In this document: positions 44,601-53,336 of the stretch, in pieces
Numbering within the stretch: position 1 is the stretch's first letter
How the letters are laid out: every line of letters starts with the position of its first letter
NCBI RefSeq assembly: GCF_005280585.1
Contig: NZ_SZVO01000002.1
Location: 62,001 to 126,000 of the forward strand
Source of the DNA: Dyadobacter frigoris
GTDB taxonomy: Bacteria > Bacteroidota > Bacteroidia > Cytophagales > Spirosomataceae
Direction of reading: 5' to 3'
DNA length: 64,000 bases
The notes under the pieces: model-generated
What the model was told of the DNA's origin: nothing
The model's input: only the letters and a program-made list of their open reading frames with translations
The model's database searches: none
Translations under genes and position numbers: made by a program

Positions 44601-46628
44601 ATGTCAATAAAAAAAATATTTCTATTCCTGACGTTATTATTATCATCAAACTTATCTTCTTTTGGTCAATATAAAATCAGTCAGTCAAATGCCATTCCCC
44701 TGCACGGCGAATGGTCTTTCGCGCTGGATCCTGCCGAAATGGGACAGATTGGTAAATGGTATGAATCCAAAGTGGAGAGCAATCGTTTTGACAAAGTAAC
44801 CGTTCCTCATTGTTTCTCCGCAGACCTGAGATACCAGTTTTATAACGGAACGGTTTGGTACAGAAAAACTTTTCCATGGAAAACGACTGCCGGAAAACGC
44901 ATCATTCTGCATTTTGATGCCGCTTATTATAAAACCAACATCTGGCTAAATGATCAAAAAGTGGGTGTGCATGAAGGCGGTTACACGCCATTCAGCTTTG
45001 ATATTACAGACTTTTTGAAAGACGGAGATAATCTGCTGGCTGTTTCTGTAAACAACGATACCTGGAAAGTTGGTACTATTCCGGGAGCAAAAGATAACAA
45101 CAAAATCAACGACGCCTTTATGGGCTGGGTTAATTACGGCGGACTGATCCGTCCGGTTTATTTAACCGTTGAACCCGAAGTTTATGCGGATAATGTAAAA
45201 ATTGAAGCGGTGCCGGATCTTGCGAAAGGAACGGCCGTATTAACTACAAAACTGAGAATTAAAAATGCATCGAAACAGACAGTTTCTCCAAAAGTAAATT
45301 ATGTAGTTCAATTCAAAGACAAAGTCGTTGCACTGAATTGGAAAATTAAATCAGCCACCATTTCAGCTGGACAAACGGGTATTATTGAAGCGGAAACAAA
45401 TCTTTCCCCGGCGCAGATAAAACTCTGGAATCTGGATGAACCAAATCTTTATAATCTTACCGCTACGGTCGGCTCTGATACAATCTCTTCAAATTTTGGA
45501 ATCAGAAAAGTTGAAATAAAAAATGCGCAACTGCTGCTTAATGGGAAATCGCTTCGATTGGGCGGTGGAAATCGTGTTGTCGATTATCCGGGTTTAGGGT
45601 CAATGGAACCCGATTGGTTGGTGGAAAAAGATTTCCGTTTAATGAAAGAAGCCGGAATGGAATTTCAGCGACTGACGCATTATACACCTTCCGAATATTT
45701 CTATGAGCTGGCGGATAAATATGGAATGCTGATCATCTCCGAAGCAGGAAACTGGCAGCTTACGCCCAGACAAATGGACAATGACAGTATGCGTACAAAA
45801 TTTCGTTCCCAGTTTCGTGAAATGGCCGAACGCGACTGGAATCATCCAAGCATTATTGCTTACAGCGTTGGAAATGAGTACGAATCAAAATCTCCTGCCG
45901 GACTAAAATGGACCAAAGATATGATCGTAAATGCAAGGGAACTCGATCCAACCAGACTATATACTTTCGCCAGCATGTTTTTAAATACGTTTCCAGAAAA
46001 ACCGGAAGACGAAGCCAGTCAGTATGTCGATTTTATTTCTTCCAATACGTATGGAAATCATGCAAAAGTCCTTGATCATATCCACAAATTATACCCCGAA
46101 AAACCAATCCTGATTAGTGAATGGGGCGCAAGAGCAGATAATAAAGATGGTGAAATTGGTCAGGCGCAGCATGTACGTGATGTGATAGCGGAAGTAAGAA
46201 AAAGACCATATGTGATCGGGACTTCCTGGTGGACTTACAATGATTATCAAAGCCGCTACCACGGAACAAATGCCAACGGATACCGTCCGTGGGGAATTGT
46301 TGGCCCGGACAGATCTCTACGACCCGCCTATAAATCTTATCAGGAAGAAATGTCACCAGTTTTAATTGAAAAAGTGAATTTTAAATCAGGTGAACAGGGT
46401 TTACATCAACTGGTTCTGAAACTGACTGCCCGTAATGATTTCCCATCTTATGCAATCCATGGTTATTCATTGAAAACGTCAAATGGAACCTATATTATTC
46501 CTGATCTAAATCCCGGAGAAAGTAAAGAATTTACAATTCTGCTGACTGGATTTGACAAAAAACTATTACTAACGCTCATGAAGCCAACTGGTTATTCTGC
46601 CGGAATTAAAGAAATCGAGCTAAAATAA
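44601..46628 (+). CDS. Glycoside hydrolase family 2 enzyme
   Basis: The 675-residue secreted enzyme has a signal peptide (ending about SSFG) and three GH2 parts: the N-terminal jelly-roll sugar-binding domain (LHGEWSFALDP, GTVWYRKTFPW, LNDQKVGVHEGGYTPFSFDIT), an immunoglobulin-like domain, and the TIM barrel from about 310. In the barrel, acid/base Glu426 is in YSVGNEYES and nucleophile Glu507 in ISEWGAR. It would remove a terminal beta-linked sugar; a beta-glucuronidase- or beta-galactosidase-like activity is possible. It lies 21 bases after the symporter, so the released sugar may be imported by that symporter. Exact specificity is unknown. Confidence 0.92.
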   Translation: MSIKKIFLFLTLLLSSNLSSFGQYKISQSNAIPLHGEWSFALDPAEMGQIGKWYESKVESNRFDKVTVPHCFSADLRYQFYNGTVWYRKTFPWKTTAGKRIILHFDAAYYKTNIWLNDQKVGVHEGGYTPFSFDITDFLKDGDNLLAVSVNNDTWKVGTIPGAKDNNKINDAFMGWVNYGGLIRPVYLTVEPEVYADNVKIEAVPDLAKGTAVLTTKLRIKNASKQTVSPKVNYVVQFKDKVVALNWKIKSATISAGQTGIIEAETNLSPAQIKLWNLDEPNLYNLTATVGSDTISSNFGIRKVEIKNAQLLLNGKSLRLGGGNRVVDYPGLGSMEPDWLVEKDFRLMKEAGMEFQRLTHYTPSEYFYELADKYGMLIISEAGNWQLTPRQMDNDSMRTKFRSQFREMAERDWNHPSIIAYSVGNEYESKSPAGLKWTKDMIVNARELDPTRLYTFASMFLNTFPEKPEDEASQYVDFISSNTYGNHAKVLDHIHKLYPEKPILISEWGARADNKDGEIGQAQHVRDVIAEVRKRPYVIGTSWWTYNDYQSRYHGTNANGYRPWGIVGPDRSLRPAYKSYQEEMSPVLIEKVNFKSGEQGLHQLVLKLTARNDFPSYAIHGYSLKTSNGTYIIPDLNPGESKEFTILLTGFDKKLLLTLMKPTGYSAGIKEIELK

Positions 46629-46696
46629 TTCAAACTATAAATACGACTGGGAAATAATGATTCAAGGCCGAATCCCCACCCTAACGCTATTAACCA

Positions 46697-48973
46697 ATGA
46701 TAAGAGAAGAATTCATCTACAAAAGATCACCAAAAACCATAGCTCTTGAAGCAGATTTAGTAATCGTCGGAGGTGGATTGACGGGAACCTGCGCGGCGAT
46801 CACCGCGGCACGGACAGGAATGAAAGTAATTGTTGTTCAGGACAGACCGGTTTTGGGCGGAAATGCGTCAAGTGAAGTCCGGTTATGGGTTTTAGGCGCC
46901 ACTTCGCATATGGGAAACAACAATCGCTGGGCACGGGAAGGTGGTGTGATCAATGAAATCATGCTGGAAAATATTCACCGGAATCCCGATGGAAATCCGC
47001 TGATTTTTGATACCGTTTTGCTGGAAAAAGTGGTGGAAGAAAAGAACATTACTTTACTTTTAAATACAGCTGTTTTTGATCTTGACAAATCTTCGGAAGA
47101 TACAATTTCAGCCGTCCACGCTTTTTGCAGCCAGAATAGTACGCAGTACAAAATCAGCGCTCCTTTGTTTTGTGACGCCTCCGGCGATGGAATCGTAGCC
47201 TTTCTGGCAGGCGCGGCATTCCGTATGGGTGCAGAATCTCAGGAAGAGTTTGGTGAAAAATTCGCGCCGGATAAAGCATATGGCGAACTTCTGGGGCACT
47301 CGATGTATTTCTACTCGAAAGATGTTGGTCGACCGGTGAAATTTACGCCTCCGTCTTTTGCCTTGCAGGACATTACCCAAATTCCCCGTTACAAAACGTT
47401 CAATCCAAAAGATTTTGGCTGTCGGTTGTGGTGGCTGGAATATGGCGGACGGCTGGATACCGTTCATGATACCGAAACAATTAAGTGGGAATTATGGAAA
47501 GTGGTTTACGGCGCCTGGAATTATATTAAAAATTCCGGCTTATTTCCCGAAGCCGAAACCATGACTTTGGAGTGGGTTGGTACCATTCCGGGAAAACGGG
47601 AAAGTCGCCGTTTCGAAGGCGATTATATGCTTAAACAGCAAGATATTGTCGAACAAAAACAATTCGAAGATACGGTTGCTTTTGGTGGATGGAGTATTGA
47701 TTTGCATCCGGCCGATGGAATTTATAGTGATCAGGCGGGTTGTAATCAGTGGCATGGAAAAGGCGTTTTCAGCATTCCTTATCGTAGTTATTACAGCAAA
47801 AACATCAATAACCTTTTCATCGCCGGGCGTATAATAAGTACGACACACGTGGCTTTTGCTTCCACGAGAGTAATGGCTACGAGCGCGCATGGCGGACAAG
47901 CTGTGGCTATTGCTGCTTCATTGGCAAAGAAATATAGCATTTCACCAAGAGAAGTTGGAACGCTTCATTTGGAAGAATTGCAGCGGGAATTGATCAAATC
48001 AGGCCAGTATATTCCACATTTGAAATTATCAGATTCCGAAGATCTTCTTCAAAAAGCGATCAATATCCAGGCAAGTTCAACTTTAAAATTGAAAGAGATT
48101 CCGGGTGTTGATCACTGGGCCCCTATTGTCCATTCGGTTGCACAAATGTTACCGGTTACCGTTGGTAAAATGCCTTCGGTTACGGTTTCGGTTGATGCTG
48201 ATGAAGAAACGGAGCTGGCAATTGAATTGCGAAAAAGCAGTAAACCGTTCAATCATACACCGGATGTTACGCTTCAAACGAAAACGGTTTCATTGAAAAA
48301 GGGAAAACAGGAAATTACGTTAGACTGGGAAGTTGAGTTCGATCATTCGTGTTATGTTTTCGTTTGTTTTATAAAAAATGAAAATATCAAAATTCAGTAT
48401 AGCGAGGCGCGGATTTCAGGGATCTTAACAGTTTTTAACGCAACAAATCCTGCTGTTTCGAATTATGGAAAACAGGAACCAACGGAAGATATTGGGGTGG
48501 ATACCTTCGAATTCTGGTGTCCGCAACGCAGACCCGGGGGAAGAAATATTGCCATGAAACTGGGTGATGAGATAAATCTTTTTGAAACCGAAAATTTAAA
48601 AAACGGACTGCAACGTCCGATCGAAAGTCCAAATGCCTGGGTTGCGGATTATGCCGACAAAAACCCAACTATTAATATCGATTGGGCAGAGCAGACAAAA
48701 ATCTCAACCATCGAATTTGTCTTTGATGCGGATTATGATCACCCGATGGAAAATGTTATTTTCATTCATCCCGAAACCGTCATGCCCTTTTGTGTTACGG
48801 AAGTCAAAGTTTACAACGACAAAAACGAACTCATCGGATCGATCGAAAATAATCATCAAAACATTAGAACAATTACGTTAAGCGAACCCGCTTCGACGCA
48901 AAAACTCAAAATTGAACTGGCTAATTCAAATGAAAATACGCCTGTTTCGTTGTTTGAAATCCGGTGTTATTGA
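46697..48973 (+). CDS. FAD-dependent oxidoreductase, C-terminally extended, no signal
   Basis: The 758-residue protein has no signal peptide. Its N-terminal FAD_oxidored domain begins at about residue 20 (DLVIVGGGLTGTCAAITAARTGMKVIVVQDRPVLGGNASSEVRL), with DASGDGIVAFLAGAAFRMG and NLFIAGRIISTTHVAFASTRVMATSAHGGQ at about 375-405. A second part of about 330 residues follows with beta-sandwich features (TVSLKKGKQEITLDWEVEF) and an ending that resembles a discoidin-like fold. It is a paralogue of the secreted enzyme at 37395, so the locus may have one oxidoreductase on each side of the inner membrane. The electron partner and substrate are unknown. Confidence 0.85.
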   Translation: MIREEFIYKRSPKTIALEADLVIVGGGLTGTCAAITAARTGMKVIVVQDRPVLGGNASSEVRLWVLGATSHMGNNNRWAREGGVINEIMLENIHRNPDGNPLIFDTVLLEKVVEEKNITLLLNTAVFDLDKSSEDTISAVHAFCSQNSTQYKISAPLFCDASGDGIVAFLAGAAFRMGAESQEEFGEKFAPDKAYGELLGHSMYFYSKDVGRPVKFTPPSFALQDITQIPRYKTFNPKDFGCRLWWLEYGGRLDTVHDTETIKWELWKVVYGAWNYIKNSGLFPEAETMTLEWVGTIPGKRESRRFEGDYMLKQQDIVEQKQFEDTVAFGGWSIDLHPADGIYSDQAGCNQWHGKGVFSIPYRSYYSKNINNLFIAGRIISTTHVAFASTRVMATSAHGGQAVAIAASLAKKYSISPREVGTLHLEELQRELIKSGQYIPHLKLSDSEDLLQKAINIQASSTLKLKEIPGVDHWAPIVHSVAQMLPVTVGKMPSVTVSVDADEETELAIELRKSSKPFNHTPDVTLQTKTVSLKKGKQEITLDWEVEFDHSCYVFVCFIKNENIKIQYSEARISGILTVFNATNPAVSNYGKQEPTEDIGVDTFEFWCPQRRPGGRNIAMKLGDEINLFETENLKNGLQRPIESPNAWVADYADKNPTINIDWAEQTKISTIEFVFDADYDHPMENVIFIHPETVMPFCVTEVKVYNDKNELIGSIENNHQNIRTITLSEPASTQKLKIELANSNENTPVSLFEIRCY

Positions 48974-49000
48974 GTCTGGATTTTTAGTGTATAATCGTTT

Positions 49001-49034
49001 AAAAAATGACGGATCTTCGGGCCCGTCATTTTTT
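49001..49034 (+). terminator. Terminator after the oxidoreductase gene
   Basis: Perfect 12-bp arms AAAAAATGACGG (49001-49012) and CCGTCATTTTTT (49023-49034) enclose a 10-base loop. The A/T ends make it usable in both directions; it ends the second SusCD locus. Confidence 0.85.
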
Positions 49035-49143
49035 GTTCTTTGAAAGCTAATATTTTGATGCTAAATTTGCACCTCATTTAGCAAACATTAGTTTGCTATT
49101 TTATTAATACTTTACTCTATCATAATACTATACTAGATAGACT

Positions 49144-50319
49144 TTGAAGGACGCATCAGAATCATTGCCCTCATTAGAAGTTAAGGAGCCAGTTAATTGG
49201 GAATCCCTGGAAGTCGCTTACATTGCAAGTGGTGATCCTGAGGAAGATCGCCGTTTGGCTGCTATCGCAAAGGAACAGGGGAAAGTTGTTTTTCTGCCTG
49301 ATTTACCGGAAGAATCGGATTCCCGTTTCAATAAGGTTATGCAAAAGGTTGAACAGCAAAACGCTGCTTTTGACGCACCTAAGAATAATCCAAAATCATC
49401 ACTTTCCTGGGATACCATTCAGAACAAGATCTGGGCTGCCACATTGCGCAAAAGAAGCCGAACAGAAATTGGGATGAACTTGTTCGCAGCCATCGCTTTG
49501 ATGATTGTCGGCCATTTGGTTTTTACCTATATCACCTACGACAGACTTTCCGTTCTTTGGGATGAACTTGAACTGAATGAAAGCTTTTTCTACTACATTC
49601 TTGGCGGTTTTATAGCGCAAATGATTGATGGCGCCCTGGGTATGGCTTATGGCGTAACGTCTGCTACGTTTCTGCTTACACTCGGTGTTCCTCCTTCGGC
49701 TGTTAGTGCCAGTGTACACGCTTCGGAGATCTTCACAAGCGGCGTTTCGGGTTATATGCACCTTAAATTTGGAAACGTAAATAGCAAATTATTCAAGAAA
49801 ATACTGATACCCGGTGTTATTGGCGCTATTGCTGGTGCTTATCTGTTAACATCACTCGAACAATATATTTACATCATCAAGCCATTAGTGGCAGTCTATA
49901 CCTTAATTCTGGGAATTCTTATCATCCAGAAAGCGTTAAAGAAACGGATTGAAAAACGACCAATCAGACAGATCGGATGGCTGGCATTTGCCGGCGGATC
50001 GCTGGATTCAATCGGCGGCGGCGGCTGGGGGCCTATTGTAACGTCAACATTAATTGCAAGAGGCCGTCACCCAAAATATACGATCGGATCTGTGAATTTG
50101 GCGGAGTTTTTCGTGTCGCTGGCAAGTTCAGTTACCTTTATAACGCTGATCGGGTTTTCACACTGGCAGGTCGTTTTAGGATTGATTTTGGGAGGAATGG
50201 TTGCGGCGCCGATCGCGGCAAACCTTTCCCGGAAATTACCAATAAAAACAATGATGATCATGGTAGGAACCATTGTTATCATCGTGAGTTTGAGAATAAT
50301 TTATATGGTGGTTTTTTAG
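49144..50319 (+). CDS. TSUP (TauE/SafE) transporter with soluble N-terminal part
   Basis: The 391-residue protein starts at a TTG. Its first 100 residues are soluble: VAYIASGDPEEDRRLAAIAKEQGKVVFLPDLPEES resembles the middle of the precorrin-2 dehydrogenase (Met8p/CysG N-terminal) domain, but the GGG nucleotide-binding part is missing. From about 110 it is a membrane protein with eight or so helices and the TSUP repeat motifs GGFIAQMIDGALGMAYGVTSATFLLTLGVPPSAVSASVHASEIF and AGGSLDSIGGGGWGPIVTSTLIARG. TSUP proteins move sulfite, sulfate or organosulfonates. Its place ahead of sulfur-assimilation genes supports a sulfur anion as the substrate. A terminator at 49001 separates it from the locus upstream. 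Confidence 0.85.
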   Translation: MKDASESLPSLEVKEPVNWESLEVAYIASGDPEEDRRLAAIAKEQGKVVFLPDLPEESDSRFNKVMQKVEQQNAAFDAPKNNPKSSLSWDTIQNKIWAATLRKRSRTEIGMNLFAAIALMIVGHLVFTYITYDRLSVLWDELELNESFFYYILGGFIAQMIDGALGMAYGVTSATFLLTLGVPPSAVSASVHASEIFTSGVSGYMHLKFGNVNSKLFKKILIPGVIGAIAGAYLLTSLEQYIYIIKPLVAVYTLILGILIIQKALKKRIEKRPIRQIGWLAFAGGSLDSIGGGGWGPIVTSTLIARGRHPKYTIGSVNLAEFFVSLASSVTFITLIGFSHWQVVLGLILGGMVAAPIAANLSRKLPIKTMMIMVGTIVIIVSLRIIYMVVF

Positions 50320-50454
50320 CGGTTAGCAGTTAGCTTTTAGATCCGGACCAGGTAAACAGAAATAGAAAAAAAGAGACTTAATTCTCTCATATAAAGTAAG
50401 AAATATTTATTACAAGCCAAAAGCTAATAGCTATAAGCTAACAGCTATTTACCT
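50320..50454. repeat. AGCTTTTAG-type short inverted repeats
   Basis: The gap between the TSUP and metZ genes holds TTAGCAGTTAGCTTTTAG (50326-50340 region) and, about 80 bases on, a copy in opposite sense (AAAAGCTAATAGCTATAAGCTAACAGCT). The two can pair in an imperfect hairpin. A related repeat lies after the sulfite reductase gene at 57933. Confidence 0.65.
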
Positions 50455-51642
50455 ATGAAAAAGCAGACCAAAGCGATACGTACCCAAACGAAGAAAACAC
50501 AGTACCGTGAGCATTCTACACCTTTATTTTTGACAAGCAGCTTTACTTTTGAAAGTGCTGAACAAGGAAAAGCATTGTTTGAAGAAACGGAAGAAGGAAA
50601 TATTTACAGTCGTTTTTCGAACCCATCTGTTCAGGAATTTATAGACAAGGTTTGTCTCCTTGAAGATTGTGAAGATGGCGTAGCTACGGCTACGGGTATG
50701 GCGGCGGTTTTTGCCAGTATGGCTGCATTGTTGAAAAGCGGTGACCACATTTTGGCTAGTCGCGCTTTATTTGGCTCTGCGCATCAGATCATTACACAAA
50801 TTATCAGCAAATGGGGTATCACGTATACCTACCTGGACGCGGATGCAAGTGAGGCAGATTGGGAAGCGGCGGTAACACCAAATACGCGCATGGTTTACCT
50901 TGAAACGCCTTCAAATCCAGGTCTGGACCTGGTAGATCTTGAAATGATTGGCAGACTTTGCAAAAAGCACAATCTGATTTTCAACGTAGATAACTGTTTC
51001 GCTTCTCCGGCCTTGCAAAATCCGGTTGATTTCGGAGCGGATCTGGTTGTGCATTCGGCTACTAAGTACATGGATGGACAAGGCCGCGTTTTGGGTGGAA
51101 TTGTGGTTGGAAAAGAAGAATACATCAAACATGTTCGCTTTTTCTGCCGTCACACCGGACCGTCCATGTCTCCGTTTAATGCCTGGGTATTGAGCAAAAG
51201 TCTTGAAACACTGCATTTGAGAATGGAAAAACATTGCTCAAACGCATTGGCTTTGGCTTCGGCTTTGGAAAAACATCCGGACGTAAAACTGGTTAAGTAT
51301 CCGTTTTTAGCGTCTCACCCTCAGCATGAACTTGCCAAAGCGCAAATGAAAGCCGGCGGTGCCATTGTTACAATTGAATTGGAAGGCGGTTTTGAACGTG
51401 TCTCTGCATTTATGGATGCTTTGGAAATTGCTTCTCTTTCTTCAAATCTTGGTGATACGAGAACAATTGTTACCAATCCGTTCACAACGACACATGCGAA
51501 ACTGAAAGCAGACGAAAAGCTGTCATTAGGAATCACAGAAGGCTTAATCCGTATTTCTGTTGGTCTGGAAGATATCGAAGACCTGATCGAGGATTTCACA
51601 AATGCTGTGGAAGTGTCGGTCAAAAGTGATATATTAGAGTAA
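50455..51642 (+). CDS. metZ: O-succinylhomoserine sulfhydrylase-like PLP enzyme
   Basis: The 395-residue enzyme belongs to the Cys/Met metabolism PLP family. It shows the substrate-loop region YSRFSNPSVQEFIDKVCLLED, ATATGMAAVFASMAALL, the PLP aspartate in FNVDNCFASPALQNP, and the Schiff-base Lys204 in HSATKYMDGQGRVLGG. SLSSNLGDTRTIVTNPFTTTHAKL and ITEGLIRISVGLEDIEDL close the C-terminal domain. It would make homocysteine from O-succinyl- or O-acetylhomoserine and sulfide, using the sulfide from the downstream reduction pathway. A gamma-synthase role (MetB) is an alternative; the single gene beside sulfur reduction favours direct sulfhydrylation. Confidence 0.88.
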   Translation: MKKQTKAIRTQTKKTQYREHSTPLFLTSSFTFESAEQGKALFEETEEGNIYSRFSNPSVQEFIDKVCLLEDCEDGVATATGMAAVFASMAALLKSGDHILASRALFGSAHQIITQIISKWGITYTYLDADASEADWEAAVTPNTRMVYLETPSNPGLDLVDLEMIGRLCKKHNLIFNVDNCFASPALQNPVDFGADLVVHSATKYMDGQGRVLGGIVVGKEEYIKHVRFFCRHTGPSMSPFNAWVLSKSLETLHLRMEKHCSNALALASALEKHPDVKLVKYPFLASHPQHELAKAQMKAGGAIVTIELEGGFERVSAFMDALEIASLSSNLGDTRTIVTNPFTTTHAKLKADEKLSLGITEGLIRISVGLEDIEDLIEDFTNAVEVSVKSDILE

Positions 51643-51669
51643 AAATCAATAGATTAAATTGGTCATAAT

Positions 51670-52017
51670 ATGAAAACACTAACCATCAATTTGCCGGAAG
51701 ATTTCGAGAAGGAGAAGGTATTGCTTTCCATTGCCGGCCAACTTTATCAACAAGGAGCACTTTCCGCAAAACAGGCTACTGATTTGGCCGGTGTTACGAT
51801 GAACGAATTAGTTTATAGTACACTGGCAGATGATGATCCTTTAAAATCTATGATAAGCAATCCGGCGGATAAAAGTTTGTCATTTGAAGATCGAATTGAA
51901 AAACTGAAAAATAAACAGGGGTACAAAGGTTTAAATAAAGAAAGGCTTGAAGCTCTAAGAGATGCAATTGATATTCAGGAGCCCCTTGAAGTTCTTCTTT
52001 CGCAATTGACAAAATGA
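51670..52017 (+). CDS. UPF0175-family antitoxin
   Basis: The 115-residue protein begins MKTLTINLPEDFEKEKVLLSIAGQLYQQGALSAKQATDLAGVTMNEL. This is the UPF0175 pattern (short beta strand, then a helix-turn-helix with the LS-x2-QA-x2-LAG-(V/M)-T core) known as an antitoxin to PIN or RelE-type partners. It overlaps the downstream PIN gene by four bases (ATGA), so the two are translated as a coupled pair. A longer C-terminal tail (about 60-115) probably wraps the toxin. It sits between metZ and cysH and has no link to sulfur chemistry. Confidence 0.85.
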   Translation: MKTLTINLPEDFEKEKVLLSIAGQLYQQGALSAKQATDLAGVTMNELVYSTLADDDPLKSMISNPADKSLSFEDRIEKLKNKQGYKGLNKERLEALRDAIDIQEPLEVLLSQLTK

Positions 52018-52469
52018 GATATGTCCTGGACACTAATGTCATCCTGGCATATTTGAGAAAACATTCAATCTGGGATTTAATTGAATTGCAGCTTGGAATA
52101 TTTGAAACAGATTCGGATGTATATATTCCAGCAGTCGTAATAGGAGAATTAAGATCGCTTGCTGTTCAAAATAAATGGGGATTTAACAAGAGGCGAGAGC
52201 TGGAAATATTCGCAAAAGAATTTACAATAATCGATTTCATAACAGAGGAAATCATAAATTCTTACGCAGAAATAGACGCTTTCAGCCAGGGAAGACTGGA
52301 AGAAAAACCACTTATAGGCTCTTCAAGAAATATGGGCAAGAACGATTTGTGGATTGCAGCGACGGCCAGTGTTTTAAATGCAACATTGATAACAACAGAT
52401 AAAGATTTTCAACATTTGCACACGCACTTTTTAGAAGTTGCATATTTTGATATAAATAATAAAAGATAA
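52014..52469 (+). CDS. PIN-domain toxin (VapC-like)
   Basis: The 151-residue protein has the PIN catalytic set: Asp6 in YVLDTNVILAYL, Glu about 45 in VIGELRS, Asp about 111 in MGKNDLWIAATASVLNATLITTDKDF, and a further Asp in TTDKDF. It would cleave RNA (often tRNA in VapC proteins) when not held by its antitoxin. It partners the UPF0175 protein upstream with a four-base overlap. It is followed directly by a large imperfect inverted repeat (52469-52559), which looks like an edge of a mobile or inserted cassette. Confidence 0.9.
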   Translation: MRYVLDTNVILAYLRKHSIWDLIELQLGIFETDSDVYIPAVVIGELRSLAVQNKWGFNKRRELEIFAKEFTIIDFITEEIINSYAEIDAFSQGRLEEKPLIGSSRNMGKNDLWIAATASVLNATLITTDKDFQHLHTHFLEVAYFDINNKR

Positions 52470-52559
52470 CACAGAGTTCCACAGAGAAAAAAAGAGATAC
52501 ACAGAGAATATTATAAAAAACTCCGTGTCCCTCTTTTTTAACTCCAATTTCCTCTGTGT
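52469..52559. repeat. Large imperfect inverted repeat with CACAGAG motifs
   Basis: The 91-base element runs from ACACAGAG to CTCTGTGT, with three CACAGAG motifs and an A-rich arm (AAAAAAAGAG) facing a T-rich arm (CTCTTTTTT). The arms pair along most of their length. It could terminate transcription or be a small non-autonomous element; it begins at the stop codon of the PIN gene. Confidence 0.75.
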
Positions 52560-52592
52560 AATAATACCAGAAGTAATACAAGGCGAATCACC

Positions 52593-53294
52593 ATGAACAC
52601 AAACATAGACGCATTAACCGCCGCCCTTGAAGGCAAAAGCGAGATCGAATCGTTGGCTATCCTGGCCGATCTTTTTCCTGGCCAGGTAGTATTTTCTACG
52701 AGTCTGGGTTATGAAGATCAGGTTATCACAGATTTTATTTTAAAGAATAATCTGGATATCAGCATTTTCACTTTGGATACAGGCAGAATGTTTAATGAAA
52801 CGTACATGACGCTTCAAAAAACGAACAACCGGTATGATACCAAAATAAAAGTTTATTATCCTCAAACCGGTGCTGCGGAAGAATTGCTAAGTACCAAAGG
52901 CCCTTTGAGTTTTTATGATTCTGTCGAAAACCGCAAAGAATGCTGCTTTATCCGTAAGGTTGAGCCTTTGAACAGAGCTTTGAAAGGAGCAAAAATCTGG
53001 GTGACAGGTATCCGGGCAGAGCAGTCAGGAAATCGTCAGGCTATGCATAAGCTGGAAATTGACGAAGCACATGATCTGATCAAATTCCACCCGATTCTGG
53101 ATTGGAGTTTTGAAGAAGTAAAAACCTATGTAAAATCGAATGGCATTCCTTACAATCCGTTGCACGACAAAGGTTTTGTAAGTATTGGCTGCGCGCCTTG
53201 TACACGCGCTATCCAGGAAGGCGAAGATTTCCGCGCCGGACGTTGGTGGTGGGAAGATGAGTCGAAGAAAGAATGTGGTTTGCACGCGAAGTAA
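52593..53294 (+). CDS. cysH: Adenylylsulfate (APS/PAPS) reductase
   Basis: The 233-residue enzyme reduces activated sulfate to sulfite. It has the PP-loop-like FSTSLGYEDQVITDFIL, a Cys pair Cys117-Cys118 (KECCFIRKVEP), a second pair Cys200/Cys203 (IGCAPCTR), and the catalytic Cys228 in KKECGLH near the C-terminus. The two extra Cys pairs mark the iron-sulfur type that uses adenylylsulfate (APS), rather than the E. coli PAPS type that lacks them. It heads a run cysH-cysD-cysN, and it would take APS made by CysDN and pass sulfite to the reductase at 55710. Confidence 0.93.
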   Translation: MNTNIDALTAALEGKSEIESLAILADLFPGQVVFSTSLGYEDQVITDFILKNNLDISIFTLDTGRMFNETYMTLQKTNNRYDTKIKVYYPQTGAAEELLSTKGPLSFYDSVENRKECCFIRKVEPLNRALKGAKIWVTGIRAEQSGNRQAMHKLEIDEAHDLIKFHPILDWSFEEVKTYVKSNGIPYNPLHDKGFVSIGCAPCTRAIQEGEDFRAGRWWWEDESKKECGLHAK

Positions 53295-53336
53295 TAAAAG
53301 CATCCCAATGCTACGTAAATAAAGAAGAAGTATTAA

